Shown piece after piece: positions 1-4,571 of a stretch of DNA of 5,515 bases (position 1 is the first letter of the stretch; the number at the start of each line of letters is the position of its first letter). Position numbers and translations under genes: made by a program. Below the pieces are notes generated by a model, which made no database searches, was not told where the DNA came from, and saw nothing but the letters and a program-made list of their open reading frames with translations. The stretch comes from Thermoplasmata archaeon. GTDB lineage: Archaea > Thermoplasmatota > Thermoplasmata > Halarchaeoplasmatales > Halarchaeoplasmataceae. The DNA lies in assembly GCA_019594025.1 (NCBI GenBank), contig JAFDUB010000101.1:1-5515 (forward strand). Direction: 5' to 3'.

Positions 1-101
1 ACTTTTAATTCGGATATCAAACCCATGGAGTAAACGTCTATCCCTGTATGAGGATCCATAACGGCTTTAAGTTTCTCTATTACTTCTTTTTCTGTTGGCA
101 T
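1..101 (-). CDS. DUF59/MIP18-family Fe-S cluster assembly protein, N-terminal part (runs off left edge)
   Basis: The minus strand opens with ATG at 101-99 and stays open to the window edge for 33 codons, beginning MPTEKEVIEKLKAVMDPHTG and continuing IDVYSMGLISELK. The helix followed by a DPxTG turn and a (D)xxSMGLI strand is the start of the small DUF59/MIP18 (PaaD/SufT-like) domain, whose members help assemble or deliver Fe-S clusters, often with an ApbC/Nbp35-type ATPase carrier. The role is known for the family; for this copy it is inference from about a third of a usual ~100-residue protein. The start is supported by a GAGGT Shine-Dalgarno at 112-108, six bases before ATG, and a TATA box at 150-141. 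The more distal conserved part of the domain lies outside the window, so a fusion cannot be excluded. Confidence 0.8.
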   Translation of the reverse strand, partial: MPTEKEVIEKLKAVMDPHTGIDVYSMGLISELK

Positions 102-140
102 GTGATTACCTCTTTATTGAGCACGGATACATCCATGGGT

Positions 141-150
141 TATATATAAA
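141..150 (-). promoter_or_regulatory. TATA box of the DUF59 gene
   Basis: Read on the minus strand this is TTTATATATA, close to the archaeal TATA consensus. It lies about 45 bases before the ATG at 101. With the usual 25-base spacing, transcription would begin near 120-122 and give a leader of about 20 bases that contains the GAGGT site at 112-108. The box lies just beyond the stop codon of the upstream PRC-barrel gene (162), so the DUF59 gene can be transcribed on its own, although read-through from the PRC gene is also possible because no clear T-rich terminator separates them. Confidence 0.6.
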
Positions 151-161
151 TCGTGGGGTGT

Positions 162-734
162 TCACATCTTTTTTATAGGCTCGTCCTGTATAATCTTTCC
201 CATCTCTTGAGCTGAACTGTCAAGCATCACTATATCTCCAACGCTGGTTACGTGTTTCATGGATATGCCCAGCCGTGTTTTAGATAGAAGAGATTTCTCT
301 ATGTCGAGAGTTTCAAGAACATCCTTATTTAGCTTTACTAGCATCGAAGGTACATCCCATGATTCTGTGTCAAGAAGTATATCATCTACTTCACCCACAT
401 CTTCTCCTTCGTTCCCAGATATCTCGGTACCGACGATAGAAGATATTAGGTCGTCTTCCACAACTTCATGGAAATGGATATGTAGCTGGTCGAGAGTTTT
501 ATCCAATATCACTTTGTCTCCGAAGGCTTTTACCTGATCAAGGTTAATCTTTAACTTAACCGATGTGAAGAGTGGTTTGTCTTCACCGAGTTCCTCTACT
601 ATATCTTTGTTCATCTTAACAACGACGCTGCGTATTTTAAAATCGGTGCCGTAGGTAAAATCTTCTACTTTCCCCATCAATTTCCCGTCGCTGCTCAATA
701 CATCTTTTCCCTCTATATCGTTGAATTCTTTCAT
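162..734 (-). CDS. Double PRC-barrel domain protein
   Basis: This is a 190-residue acidic protein without signal peptide or membrane segment. It contains two copies of the PRC-barrel fold: residues about 7-82 (IEGKDVLSSDGKLMGKVEDF onward) and 100-175 (IVGTEISGNEGEDVGEVDDI onward). The copies align throughout, both with the G..(V/I)G.V.D turn, a V(V/L)VKxNKD strand and a final GD.V(I/M)LD strand, so the gene arose by internal duplication. A linker rich in His and acidic residues (LHIHFHEVVEDD, 84-95) joins them. PRC-barrels occur in the ribosome-maturation factor RimM, photosynthetic reaction centres and small archaeal proteins including the haloarchaeal cell-division CdpB proteins; those known examples mostly carry one domain, and I cannot assign this one a process. 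The start is supported by GAGGT at 745-741, six bases before ATG. It diverges from the asparaginase gene across 94 bases and precedes the DUF59 gene. Confidence 0.88.
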   Translation of the reverse strand: MKEFNDIEGKDVLSSDGKLMGKVEDFTYGTDFKIRSVVVKMNKDIVEELGEDKPLFTSVKLKINLDQVKAFGDKVILDKTLDQLHIHFHEVVEDDLISSIVGTEISGNEGEDVGEVDDILLDTESWDVPSMLVKLNKDVLETLDIEKSLLSKTRLGISMKHVTSVGDIVMLDSSAQEMGKIIQDEPIKKM

Positions 735-769
735 CTAATTACCTCTAATTCACGATAGTATATATGTAG

Positions 770-777
770 TATATTAA
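770..777 (-). promoter_or_regulatory. Probable TATA box of the PRC-barrel gene
   Basis: The minus strand reads TTAATATA here, about 40 bases before the start codon at 734. A start of transcription 25 bases on, near 748-750, would leave a short leader that just includes the GAGGT Shine-Dalgarno at 745-741. A second AT-rich stretch (ACATATATAC, 767-757) is an alternative box but would place the transcript start beyond the ribosome site, so I prefer the first. Confidence 0.45.
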
Positions 778-779
778 GC

Positions 780-790
780 TTTTTTATCAA
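780..790 (+). promoter_or_regulatory. Possible TATA box of the asparaginase gene
   Basis: TTTTTTATCAA on the plus strand is the most T/A-rich element ahead of the ATG at 829. It would start transcription near 810 and give a leader of about 18 bases, but no Shine-Dalgarno is visible between 810 and 828. The alternative is a leaderless transcript using the weak AAATAC at 799-804. The element lies back-to-back with the PRC-barrel promoter, so the two divergent genes share a compact control region. Confidence 0.3.
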
Positions 791-828
791 TTAATTACAA
801 ATACGTAGACCCGCTGTCATAGCATATC

Positions 829-1635
829 ATGAAAATAATAGCCCACGGTGGTGTAGGAAGTCCACGAGAGGTGGATAAGGACGTTCAAAGAGCTATAGAC
901 AACGGTTTATCAGATGATATATTCGATACAGTGGTTGGTGTGGTTTCTGCCATGGAGGACGACCCGATATTCAACGCCGGCACGGGCTCCAGGATGAGAC
1001 TCGACGGTAGTATCCAGATGGATGCTGCAGTGATGTACAAGGGGAACATCGGCGCCGTCGCGGCTATCGAATCCGTAAAGAACCCTATACAGGTGGCCGC
1101 CGCAGTCTACGAAACACCCTACGTTTTGTTAGCTTGTAGCGGTGCTACGGAGTATGCACGGAGCATAGGATTTTCCTCTCACGATCCGTCAACAGAGAAG
1201 AGAAAAAAGGAACTCCAGGATATGCACGATAAACTCCACGAGCATGAAGAATTGATGGATATATACCAGAGTGTTGACGGAGGAGATACCGTAGGATGCG
1301 TAGCATCACACGAAGGAGAGTACGCAGCTGCTGTTTCCACAGGAGGTACAAACTTCTGTATAAGAGGTAGGATCGGTGACAGCCCTCTAGTAGGCTGTGG
1401 GTTCTACGCCGGTGAACACGGTGCAGTGGTTACCACCGGTAAAGGCGAGGAATTGATCAAAAAACTCAGTGCATACCGTTGTTATCTGCTCATACCTGAG
1501 ATCGGTTTACAGAAAGCCTGCGATAGGGTGGTGGAAGAACATACTGTCGGTTCCTCCATCGGTTTGATCGCTGTAGGAAAAGAGGGTGTTGCTTCTTCCA
1601 GCAGTAAACAGATGTCGCAGGCGTCGTTTAAGTGA
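829..1635 (+). CDS. Plant-type L-asparaginase / isoaspartyl peptidase (Ntn-hydrolase)
   Basis: This 268-residue cytoplasmic protein matches the Thr-dependent asparaginase family, which cleaves L-asparagine and isoaspartyl dipeptides after autoproteolysis into alpha and beta chains. Visible landmarks are HGGVGSP (6-12), FNAGTGSRMRLDG (48-60), MDAAVM (64-69), and the maturation site GGDTVGCVA in which Thr154 would become the N-terminal nucleophile after cleavage behind Asp153. STGGT (170-174), GRIGDSPLVG (180-189, with Arg181 and Asp184 in the substrate-binding places) and TTGKGE (202-207) follow in family order. The charged, probably flexible stretch at about 117-150 corresponds to the linker that lies before the cleavage point. 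Family members are usually about 300-320 residues; this one is a compact form, but all active-site elements are present. The family N-terminus starts at once with MKIIAHGG, supporting this ATG although no Shine-Dalgarno is seen. mptA follows 46 bases later with its own promoter. The real substrate (asparagine or isoaspartyl peptides) cannot be told from sequence. Confidence 0.9.
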   Translation: MKIIAHGGVGSPREVDKDVQRAIDNGLSDDIFDTVVGVVSAMEDDPIFNAGTGSRMRLDGSIQMDAAVMYKGNIGAVAAIESVKNPIQVAAAVYETPYVLLACSGATEYARSIGFSSHDPSTEKRKKELQDMHDKLHEHEELMDIYQSVDGGDTVGCVASHEGEYAAAVSTGGTNFCIRGRIGDSPLVGCGFYAGEHGAVVTTGKGEELIKKLSAYRCYLLIPEIGLQKACDRVVEEHTVGSSIGLIAVGKEGVASSSSKQMSQASFK

Positions 1636-1651
1636 GTCATATACCGAAGCG

Positions 1652-1658
1652 TTTAATA
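1652..1658 (+). promoter_or_regulatory. TATA box of mptA (leaderless promoter)
   Basis: TTTAATA is centred 27 bases before the ATG at 1682, and the purine-rich CGAAG just upstream (1645-1649) is a plausible BRE. This spacing places the transcript start at or within a base or two of the start codon, so mptA is probably translated from a leaderless mRNA, which agrees with the absence of a Shine-Dalgarno. Confidence 0.6.
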
Positions 1659-1663
1659 CACAA

Positions 1664-1679
1664 AACTCTTTTTTGAGTT
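1664..1679 (+). promoter_or_regulatory. AACTC-T6-GAGTT dyad directly before mptA
   Basis: A perfect 5-bp inverted repeat (AACTC at 1664-1668, GAGTT at 1675-1679) flanks six T residues and ends two bases before the mptA ATG. It lies between the TATA box and the start, so it could be an operator covering the transcription start. It could equally be the oligo-T end signal of the asparaginase transcript, whose stop codon is at 1633-1635. The short arms mean chance cannot be excluded. Confidence 0.3.
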
Positions 1680-1681
1680 CT

Positions 1682-2569
1682 ATGCCTCTTTCCAAAGATG
1701 TTCAGAACCAGCGTTCAGAGCAGCAGTTCAAGATCACTCGCGTTGGAGTCACAGGAGTGAAAAAACCCATCATGGTGAAAAGACCATGGGGTAATGTGAC
1801 TCTTAATGCAACAATAGATGTATATGTAGATCTTCCATTGGATCAGAAGGGGTCTCACATGTCTCGGAATGTAGAGGTAACGGGAGAAGTGGTGGACAGA
1901 ACGGTAAGAGAACCGGTGAGTGGTCTGGAGGAGCTTTCGGCACAGATGTGCGAATTGCTTCTGGAACGACACGATTACGCTTCATATTCGGAAGTGGACA
2001 TATCCGCCGACTATTTTAGAGAAAGAAATCTACCAGGAGGTAAACCGAGTCTGGAGAACTACGAAATATGCTCCCGTACCGAAGCCTATAGAACAGGTGT
2101 GATTAGAAGGTACATAGGCGTGACCGTCGTAGGGCTGAACGCCTGTCCCTGTGCGATGGAAAGTGTTAGGAGTATCTACAGCGAAAGATACCCCGAGTTA
2201 AAAGAATCTCTAGAACGACTGCCGGTGATAACACACAATCAAAGGAACCGCAGCCAGGTGATGATAGAGGTACCGGAAGATAAAGAAGTGGAAGTAAACG
2301 ACCTTATCGATATCGTGGAGTCTTCACTTTCTTCCCCTACATACGAGATACTGAAAAGACAGGATGAAGCAAAAGTAGTGATGGATGCCCACGAGAACCC
2401 AAAATTCGTTGAAGACGTGGTTAGAGATATACTTACAAGAGTTCTGGCAAAGTACAACGACTTCCCGGACGATGCACACGTCGAAGTACGCAGTGAGAGT
2501 GAAGAGTCCATACACAAGCACAACGCCTTCGCCGAGCGTGTTACTACCTTCGGAGAGTTGAGGGCGTAG
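1682..2569 (+). CDS. mptA: GTP cyclohydrolase MptA (archaeal FolE2/COG1469 family)
   Basis: This 295-residue enzyme converts GTP to 7,8-dihydroneopterin 2',3'-cyclic phosphate, the first step toward the pterin of methanopterin, and may also feed deazaguanine tRNA modification. Family landmarks: DVQ near the N-terminus (6-8), ITRVGVTGVKKPI (18-30), DVYVDLP and KGSHMSRN (46-63, His59), GLNACPCAME (151-160, Cys155 and Cys157), ITHNQRNRSQV (183-193), YEILKRQDEA (221-230), HENPKFVED (237-245) and ESIHKHNAFAE (275-285). The enzyme is a metal-dependent member of the tunnelling fold, and the conserved Cys/His/Glu positions are the expected metal site. The frame is open further upstream to an ATG at 1586, but that extension overlaps the asparaginase gene, is Arg-rich (RRRR) and unlike the family, while the ATG at 1682 has a TATA box 27 bases before it. 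Length fits the family (about 290-320). It meets the convergent methyltransferase gene with no gap. mptA points to an archaeon but does not by itself prove methanogenesis. Confidence 0.93.
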   Translation: MPLSKDVQNQRSEQQFKITRVGVTGVKKPIMVKRPWGNVTLNATIDVYVDLPLDQKGSHMSRNVEVTGEVVDRTVREPVSGLEELSAQMCELLLERHDYASYSEVDISADYFRERNLPGGKPSLENYEICSRTEAYRTGVIRRYIGVTVVGLNACPCAMESVRSIYSERYPELKESLERLPVITHNQRNRSQVMIEVPEDKEVEVNDLIDIVESSLSSPTYEILKRQDEAKVVMDAHENPKFVEDVVRDILTRVLAKYNDFPDDAHVEVRSESEESIHKHNAFAERVTTFGELRA

Positions 2570-3283
2570 TTACTTCAATGCCCGTAGTTCGTAGATGGCT
2601 CCGGATTCGATCTTTTGGTCTTTAGCGGCATCGATTAAATATCTCAATTTCTGTTTAAGAGCTTCCTTCAAGTGATCTTCTTCGAGGGTGTTTATCTTCT
2701 CCAGTATCGATTGCTCATGTTCGGCGATCAAATCCTTGGGCCATGGAACCTTTTCTAGCAGTACCGACGTATCGGTATCTCTAAATCCAAGCGCAATTAG
2801 TTCCGATGCCAGTATATCCGGGTGGTACTCTTCAAGATGACCTTCGCCCAGTAGTTCCGATACCGCGTTCTCCAGCCTCCATAGTTCTACCTGTAGATTG
2901 TTGCACGGTACCGGACATCGGTCGCCTTCGAATGGGTAGTAGTCGATTATCACAAGCATACTGTCTTTTTTTAGCACCCTGTAAAATTCTCTGAAGGCCG
3001 ATGATAGCAACAGTTCTTTTGTCTGTGAAAGCGCGCTTACCACGAAGTTACAGATCACGTAATCGAATACTTCGTCTTCCAGAAAGTCCATCTGCGACAG
3101 GTCTCCGGTGACGAATTCGGTATGGCTGGTCTGTTCTCTGCAATCAACCTGCCAGTCATTTCTGATGTCGATGGAAACTACCTCGGCACCCCAGTTCTCC
3201 AGGTACTTGGTCATATTGCATCCGCCTGTTCCCGCGTCTAAAACCAACTTGCCTTCCAGGTCTAGTCCCTTTAACTTGTCCAT
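2570..3283 (-). CDS. Class I SAM-dependent methyltransferase, substrate unknown
   Basis: This 237-residue soluble protein has a Rossmann-type methyltransferase core at about 10-120. Motif I is LVLDAGTGGCNMT (13-25); the acidic residue at the end of strand 2, which binds the SAM ribose, is Asp39 in VSIDIR; GDL (60-62) follows strand 3; FDYVICNFVVSAL (73-85) is strand 4; a FREFYRVLKKDSMLVIIDYY block (97-116) covers the helix and strand 5. After strand 5 comes an unfamiliar segment with two Cys (CPVPC, 123-127), then a long charged, helical C-terminal part (about 180-237). The family methylates small molecules, proteins or RNA; nothing here fixes the substrate. The start has no Shine-Dalgarno but has a TATA-like box 28 bases upstream, so the message is probably leaderless. 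An overlapping ATG four bases upstream (3287-3285, ATGCATG) is in another frame. Its stop codon directly abuts that of mptA; proximity to mptA does not prove a pterin role because the genes face each other. Confidence 0.85.
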   Translation of the reverse strand: MDKLKGLDLEGKLVLDAGTGGCNMTKYLENWGAEVVSIDIRNDWQVDCREQTSHTEFVTGDLSQMDFLEDEVFDYVICNFVVSALSQTKELLLSSAFREFYRVLKKDSMLVIIDYYPFEGDRCPVPCNNLQVELWRLENAVSELLGEGHLEEYHPDILASELIALGFRDTDTSVLLEKVPWPKDLIAEHEQSILEKINTLEEDHLKEALKQKLRYLIDAAKDQKIESGAIYELRALK

Positions 3284-3306
3284 GCATATGTTAACAGAAA
3301 GGGAGT

Positions 3307-3316
3307 AAATAAATAT
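3307..3316 (-). promoter_or_regulatory. TATA box of the methyltransferase gene
   Basis: The minus strand reads ATATTTATTT, centred about 28 bases before the ATG at 3283, which is the spacing of an archaeal leaderless promoter. It sits in the 55-base gap after the HEPN gene stop, so the methyltransferase need not depend on the HEPN/MNT operon for expression. Confidence 0.5.
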
Positions 3317-3333
3317 TGAGCCTGGAGATGGTT

Positions 3334-3339
3334 AAAAAT
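3334..3339 (-). terminator. Possible oligo-T terminator after the HEPN gene
   Basis: On the minus strand the HEPN stop codon TGA runs straight into a T5 tract (TGATTTTTAACC). Archaeal RNA polymerase often ends transcription in such tracts without a hairpin, so this could close the HEPN/MNT operon before the methyltransferase promoter. The tract is short, so confidence is low. Confidence 0.3.
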
Positions 3340-3767
3340 CACTCAAGTTCTTTTTCAACTTTATATGTTAATCTCTCAATAATCATATCTATGGATTCTA
3401 TGTTTCTTACGAGATAATCTTCGGCAATGTCCCTTCCACGATATAATATATCGCTTCTCAACATCCTCAATTCGTTGATAAGATGTATTTCACTATACGG
3501 TAAAAGTCCTTCATAGTGTTTTTCTAAAAAAGATATCAGACATTCATGGCTGTAACTCTTGTAACCCCGTAATGCTAGCAAAGCGGTTAATAATTCCTTT
3601 ATCACTTCATAGTAATCCTCTAAAAGCAGTTGTGGAAATTCATCATCCTTTCTTCTATTTATAGACTCCATTCTCCTTTTAGCAAGGGTAAATAACGATT
3701 TTGCCATGTCCGGATTTCTTCCAACTTCTTTTACTTTATTGTTTCGTATACAATCTTCCCAATTCAT
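3339..3767 (-). CDS. HEPN-domain protein, putative toxin partner of the HTH-MNT protein
   Basis: This 142-residue, all-helical-looking, charged protein is read as an HEPN domain: a first helical hairpin, a conserved-looking LLALRGYKSYSHECLISFL segment (63-81), and the final block INELRMLRSDILYRGRDIAE (97-116) where HEPN ribonucleases carry Rx4-6H. Here the motif is Arg104-SDIL-Tyr109, so the catalytic His is replaced by Tyr. In the characterised type VII systems the HEPN protein is an RNase toxin and MNT adds AMP to a Tyr beside the motif; whether this one has RNase activity is uncertain. Its ATG overlaps the stop of the MNT gene (ATGA), implying translational coupling and near-equal dosage. 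The gene is markedly AT-rich (row 3361-3420 has 15 G/C of 60, against 34 of 60 at 2101-2160 in mptA), a sign of a mobile or acquired cassette. The HEPN call rests on fold pattern and partner gene rather than on a full motif match. Confidence 0.75.
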   Translation of the reverse strand: MNWEDCIRNNKVKEVGRNPDMAKSLFTLAKRRMESINRRKDDEFPQLLLEDYYEVIKELLTALLALRGYKSYSHECLISFLEKHYEGLLPYSEIHLINELRMLRSDILYRGRDIAEDYLVRNIESIDMIIERLTYKVEKELE

Positions 3768-4291
3768 TCTATCAACTTCATATAACCGCTTAATACTATC
3801 CCATTAGCTAAAGAATTTAATAGTTCAGCATTTATACTTTGTAGGTCCGGTTCGAAGAGTAAACTAATCTTCCTTTGGATATATTTTTCAAATTTGTCGA
3901 GTTCTATACTCTTTTTTTTACTCTGTATGAACACATCTACATCTCCTCTCTCATCGTCTCTTCCCTGAACGGAACTACCGAAAAGGACTATACAATTCGG
4001 GGTACAGTTTTCTTCGATTTTATCTATAAGTCCTGAGTCTCTCAATCGCATGATGAGGTCGTTAAGCTTGTGTTGTCTGAACATAGAGTTCTTATTGGCT
4101 CTGTATCCTTTGAATACGCCTTCTTCTACGCACTCAACAAAACCTTCAGCCCTAAGTTTTTCTATATGATCTTTCACTGAAGGATGGGAAAGACCGATGG
4201 TTCTTTCGATCTCTCTCAACTGCCACTTTTTATTCGGGTAGTCAAAGAACACCTGCAGGACCTTGTACCTGTTCCATTCTTGGTATAACAT
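3764..4291 (-). CDS. Winged-helix/minimal nucleotidyltransferase fusion (HTH-MNT), putative antitoxin and autoregulator
   Basis: This 175-residue protein joins two domains. Residues about 1-75 form a winged helix-turn-helix: LREIERTIGLSHPSVKDHIE (25-44) is the HTH and GFVECVEEGVFKGYRAN (50-66) the wing. Residues about 97-175 are a minimal nucleotidyltransferase of the pol-beta fold: IVLFGSSVQGRDDERGDVDV (101-120) contains a complete GSx10DxD motif with Gly105, Ser106, Asp117 and Asp119. A third acidic residue may be Glu147 or Asp149 in LLFEPDLQS; the end, NGIVLSGYM (163-171), resembles archaeal MNT proteins. In type VII modules MNT neutralises HEPN by AMP transfer; the added HTH suggests this copy also represses its own operon. 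The start codon lies inside the first dyad of a 20-bp-period operator array and about 36 bases after a TATA box, so a short leader without a strong Shine-Dalgarno is expected. It overlaps the HEPN gene by four bases. It could instead act as a regulator with a secondary enzymatic role. Confidence 0.85.
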   Translation of the reverse strand: MLYQEWNRYKVLQVFFDYPNKKWQLREIERTIGLSHPSVKDHIEKLRAEGFVECVEEGVFKGYRANKNSMFRQHKLNDLIMRLRDSGLIDKIEENCTPNCIVLFGSSVQGRDDERGDVDVFIQSKKKSIELDKFEKYIQRKISLLFEPDLQSINAELLNSLANGIVLSGYMKLIE

Positions 4292-4337
4292 TTTACCAAC
4301 CGGTAGAAAAAACTACCAACTGGTATAAAAAGTTACC
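4282..4337. promoter_or_regulatory. Operator-like array: three GGTA-N8-TACC dyads at 20-bp period
   Basis: GGTA starts at 4282, 4302 and 4322 and TACC starts at 4294, 4314 and 4334, so both half-sites recur at exactly 20 bp. This gives three 16-bp dyads with AT-rich centres (4282-4297, 4302-4317, 4322-4337) separated by AACC and AACT; the middle one, GGTAG-A6-CTACC, is a perfect palindrome. The alternative reading is two TACCAACYGGTA palindromes at 4294-4305 and 4314-4325. Twenty bp is about two helical turns, placing bound dimers on one face. The array covers the HTH-MNT start codon, the expected transcript start and the TATA box, so binding would block transcription. The HTH-MNT protein is the natural candidate ligand (inference). 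Confidence 0.7.
4323..4331 (-). promoter_or_regulatory. TATA box of the HTH-MNT/HEPN operon, embedded in the operator array
   Basis: Read on the minus strand this is TTTTTATAC, preceded by GTAAC as a weak BRE. Spacing predicts transcription from about 4302, giving a leader of roughly ten bases before the ATG at 4291. It lies inside the third dyad of the array, so a repressor bound there would compete with TBP. Confidence 0.45.
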
Positions 4338-4382
4338 GCCATGAGATTTTTGACGGGGGTACATACTTGGTGACCGATACTG

Positions 4383-4411
4383 GAACGGAGCGGAGAACTG
4401 CCGCCTCGTTC
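4383..4411. repeat. Imperfect 11-bp inverted repeat (hairpin) in the intergenic region
   Basis: GAACGGAGCGG (4383-4393) faces CCGCCTCGTTC (4401-4411) across a 7-base loop. As plus-strand RNA, the stem has one A/C mismatch and one G-U pair; the minus strand version is equally stable in outline. It is GC-rich in an otherwise AT-rich spacer and lies between the divergent HTH-MNT and surface operons. No T tract follows on either side, so it is not an obvious terminator. It may be a structured RNA element, a regulator site or a remnant. Confidence 0.5.
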
Positions 4412-4439
4412 TCGAATCTTTCATCGATACCTAATATAT

Positions 4440-4455
4440 GGTAGCGACAGCTACC
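4440..4455. promoter_or_regulatory. GGTAGC-GACA-GCTACC dyad resembling the upstream operator
   Basis: A perfect 6-bp inverted repeat with a 4-base spacer. It has the same outline, GGTA-N8-TACC over 16 bp, as the three dyads ahead of the HTH-MNT gene, although its centre is GC-rich rather than A-rich and it is not in the 20-bp register of the array. It directly precedes the 19-bp tandem repeats upstream of the surface operon. It may be a fourth site for the same regulator, or an independent dyad. Confidence 0.45.
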
Positions 4456-4512
4456 GTGCCGACCATATATTATTGTGCCGACCATATATTATTGTGCCGA
4501 CCATATATTAAT
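4456..4512 (+). repeat. Three abutting 19-bp tandem repeats containing TATA-like elements
   Basis: The unit GTGCCGACCATATATTATT occurs at 4456-4474, 4475-4493 and 4494-4512; the first two are identical and the third differs only near its end (ATTAAT). Each holds ACCATATATTA, and the same 11-mer occurs inverted at 4432-4442 (TAATATATGGT), so its first copy could pair with it around the 4440-4455 dyad. The last copy ends 59 bases before the ATG at 4572. The repeats may be regulator-binding iterons or multiplied promoter elements, and abutting repeats of this kind can change copy number by slippage. Confidence 0.85.
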
Positions 4513-4522
4513 ATAGAAACAG

Positions 4523-4529
4523 TAATATA
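4523..4529 (+). promoter_or_regulatory. Possible TATA box of the surface-protein operon
   Basis: TAATATA lies about 46 bases before the ATG at 4572; transcription from near 4550 would give a leader of about 20 bases that includes the AGGTGAT ribosome site. The TATA-like segments in the tandem repeats (for example 4502-4510) are competing candidates that would give longer leaders. Confidence 0.4.
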
Positions 4530-4560
4530 GTGTTGTGCGATTAGGTATGTTCAGTAATAA

Positions 4561-4567
4561 AGGTGAT
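4561..4567 (+). promoter_or_regulatory. Strong Shine-Dalgarno site deciding the start at 4572
   Basis: AGGTGAT matches the complement of the archaeal 16S rRNA tail over seven bases and stands four bases before the ATG. It fixes the reading frame of the 221-residue protein and rules against a competing plus-strand frame opening at 4535. Confidence 0.75.
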
Positions 4568-4571
4568 TTAA

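Noticed and set aside
259..537. Plus-strand open frame opposite the PRC-barrel gene
   Set aside because: It is Ser/Thr-rich low-complexity translation of the antisense of a well-supported gene, with no domain and no ribosome site.
1586..1681. In-frame extension of MptA by 32 residues to an upstream ATG
   Set aside because: It overlaps the asparaginase coding region, is Arg-rich and unlike the family N-terminus, and the ATG at 1682 has a correctly placed TATA box.
3546..3569. Arg67-x6-His74 in the HEPN protein as the Rx4-6H ribonuclease motif
   Set aside because: It fits the spacing but lies in the middle of the protein, whereas the HEPN motif belongs to the C-terminal helix, where Arg104 is found. 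Kept only as a possibility.
4322..4331. Plus-strand TATA box GGTATAAAAA driving a transcript into the spacer
   Set aside because: The same bases read better as the minus-strand box of the HTH-MNT operon, and no gene begins on the plus strand within reach.
4456..4512. CRISPR array
   Set aside because: The three 19-bp units abut with no spacers and no cas genes are in the window.
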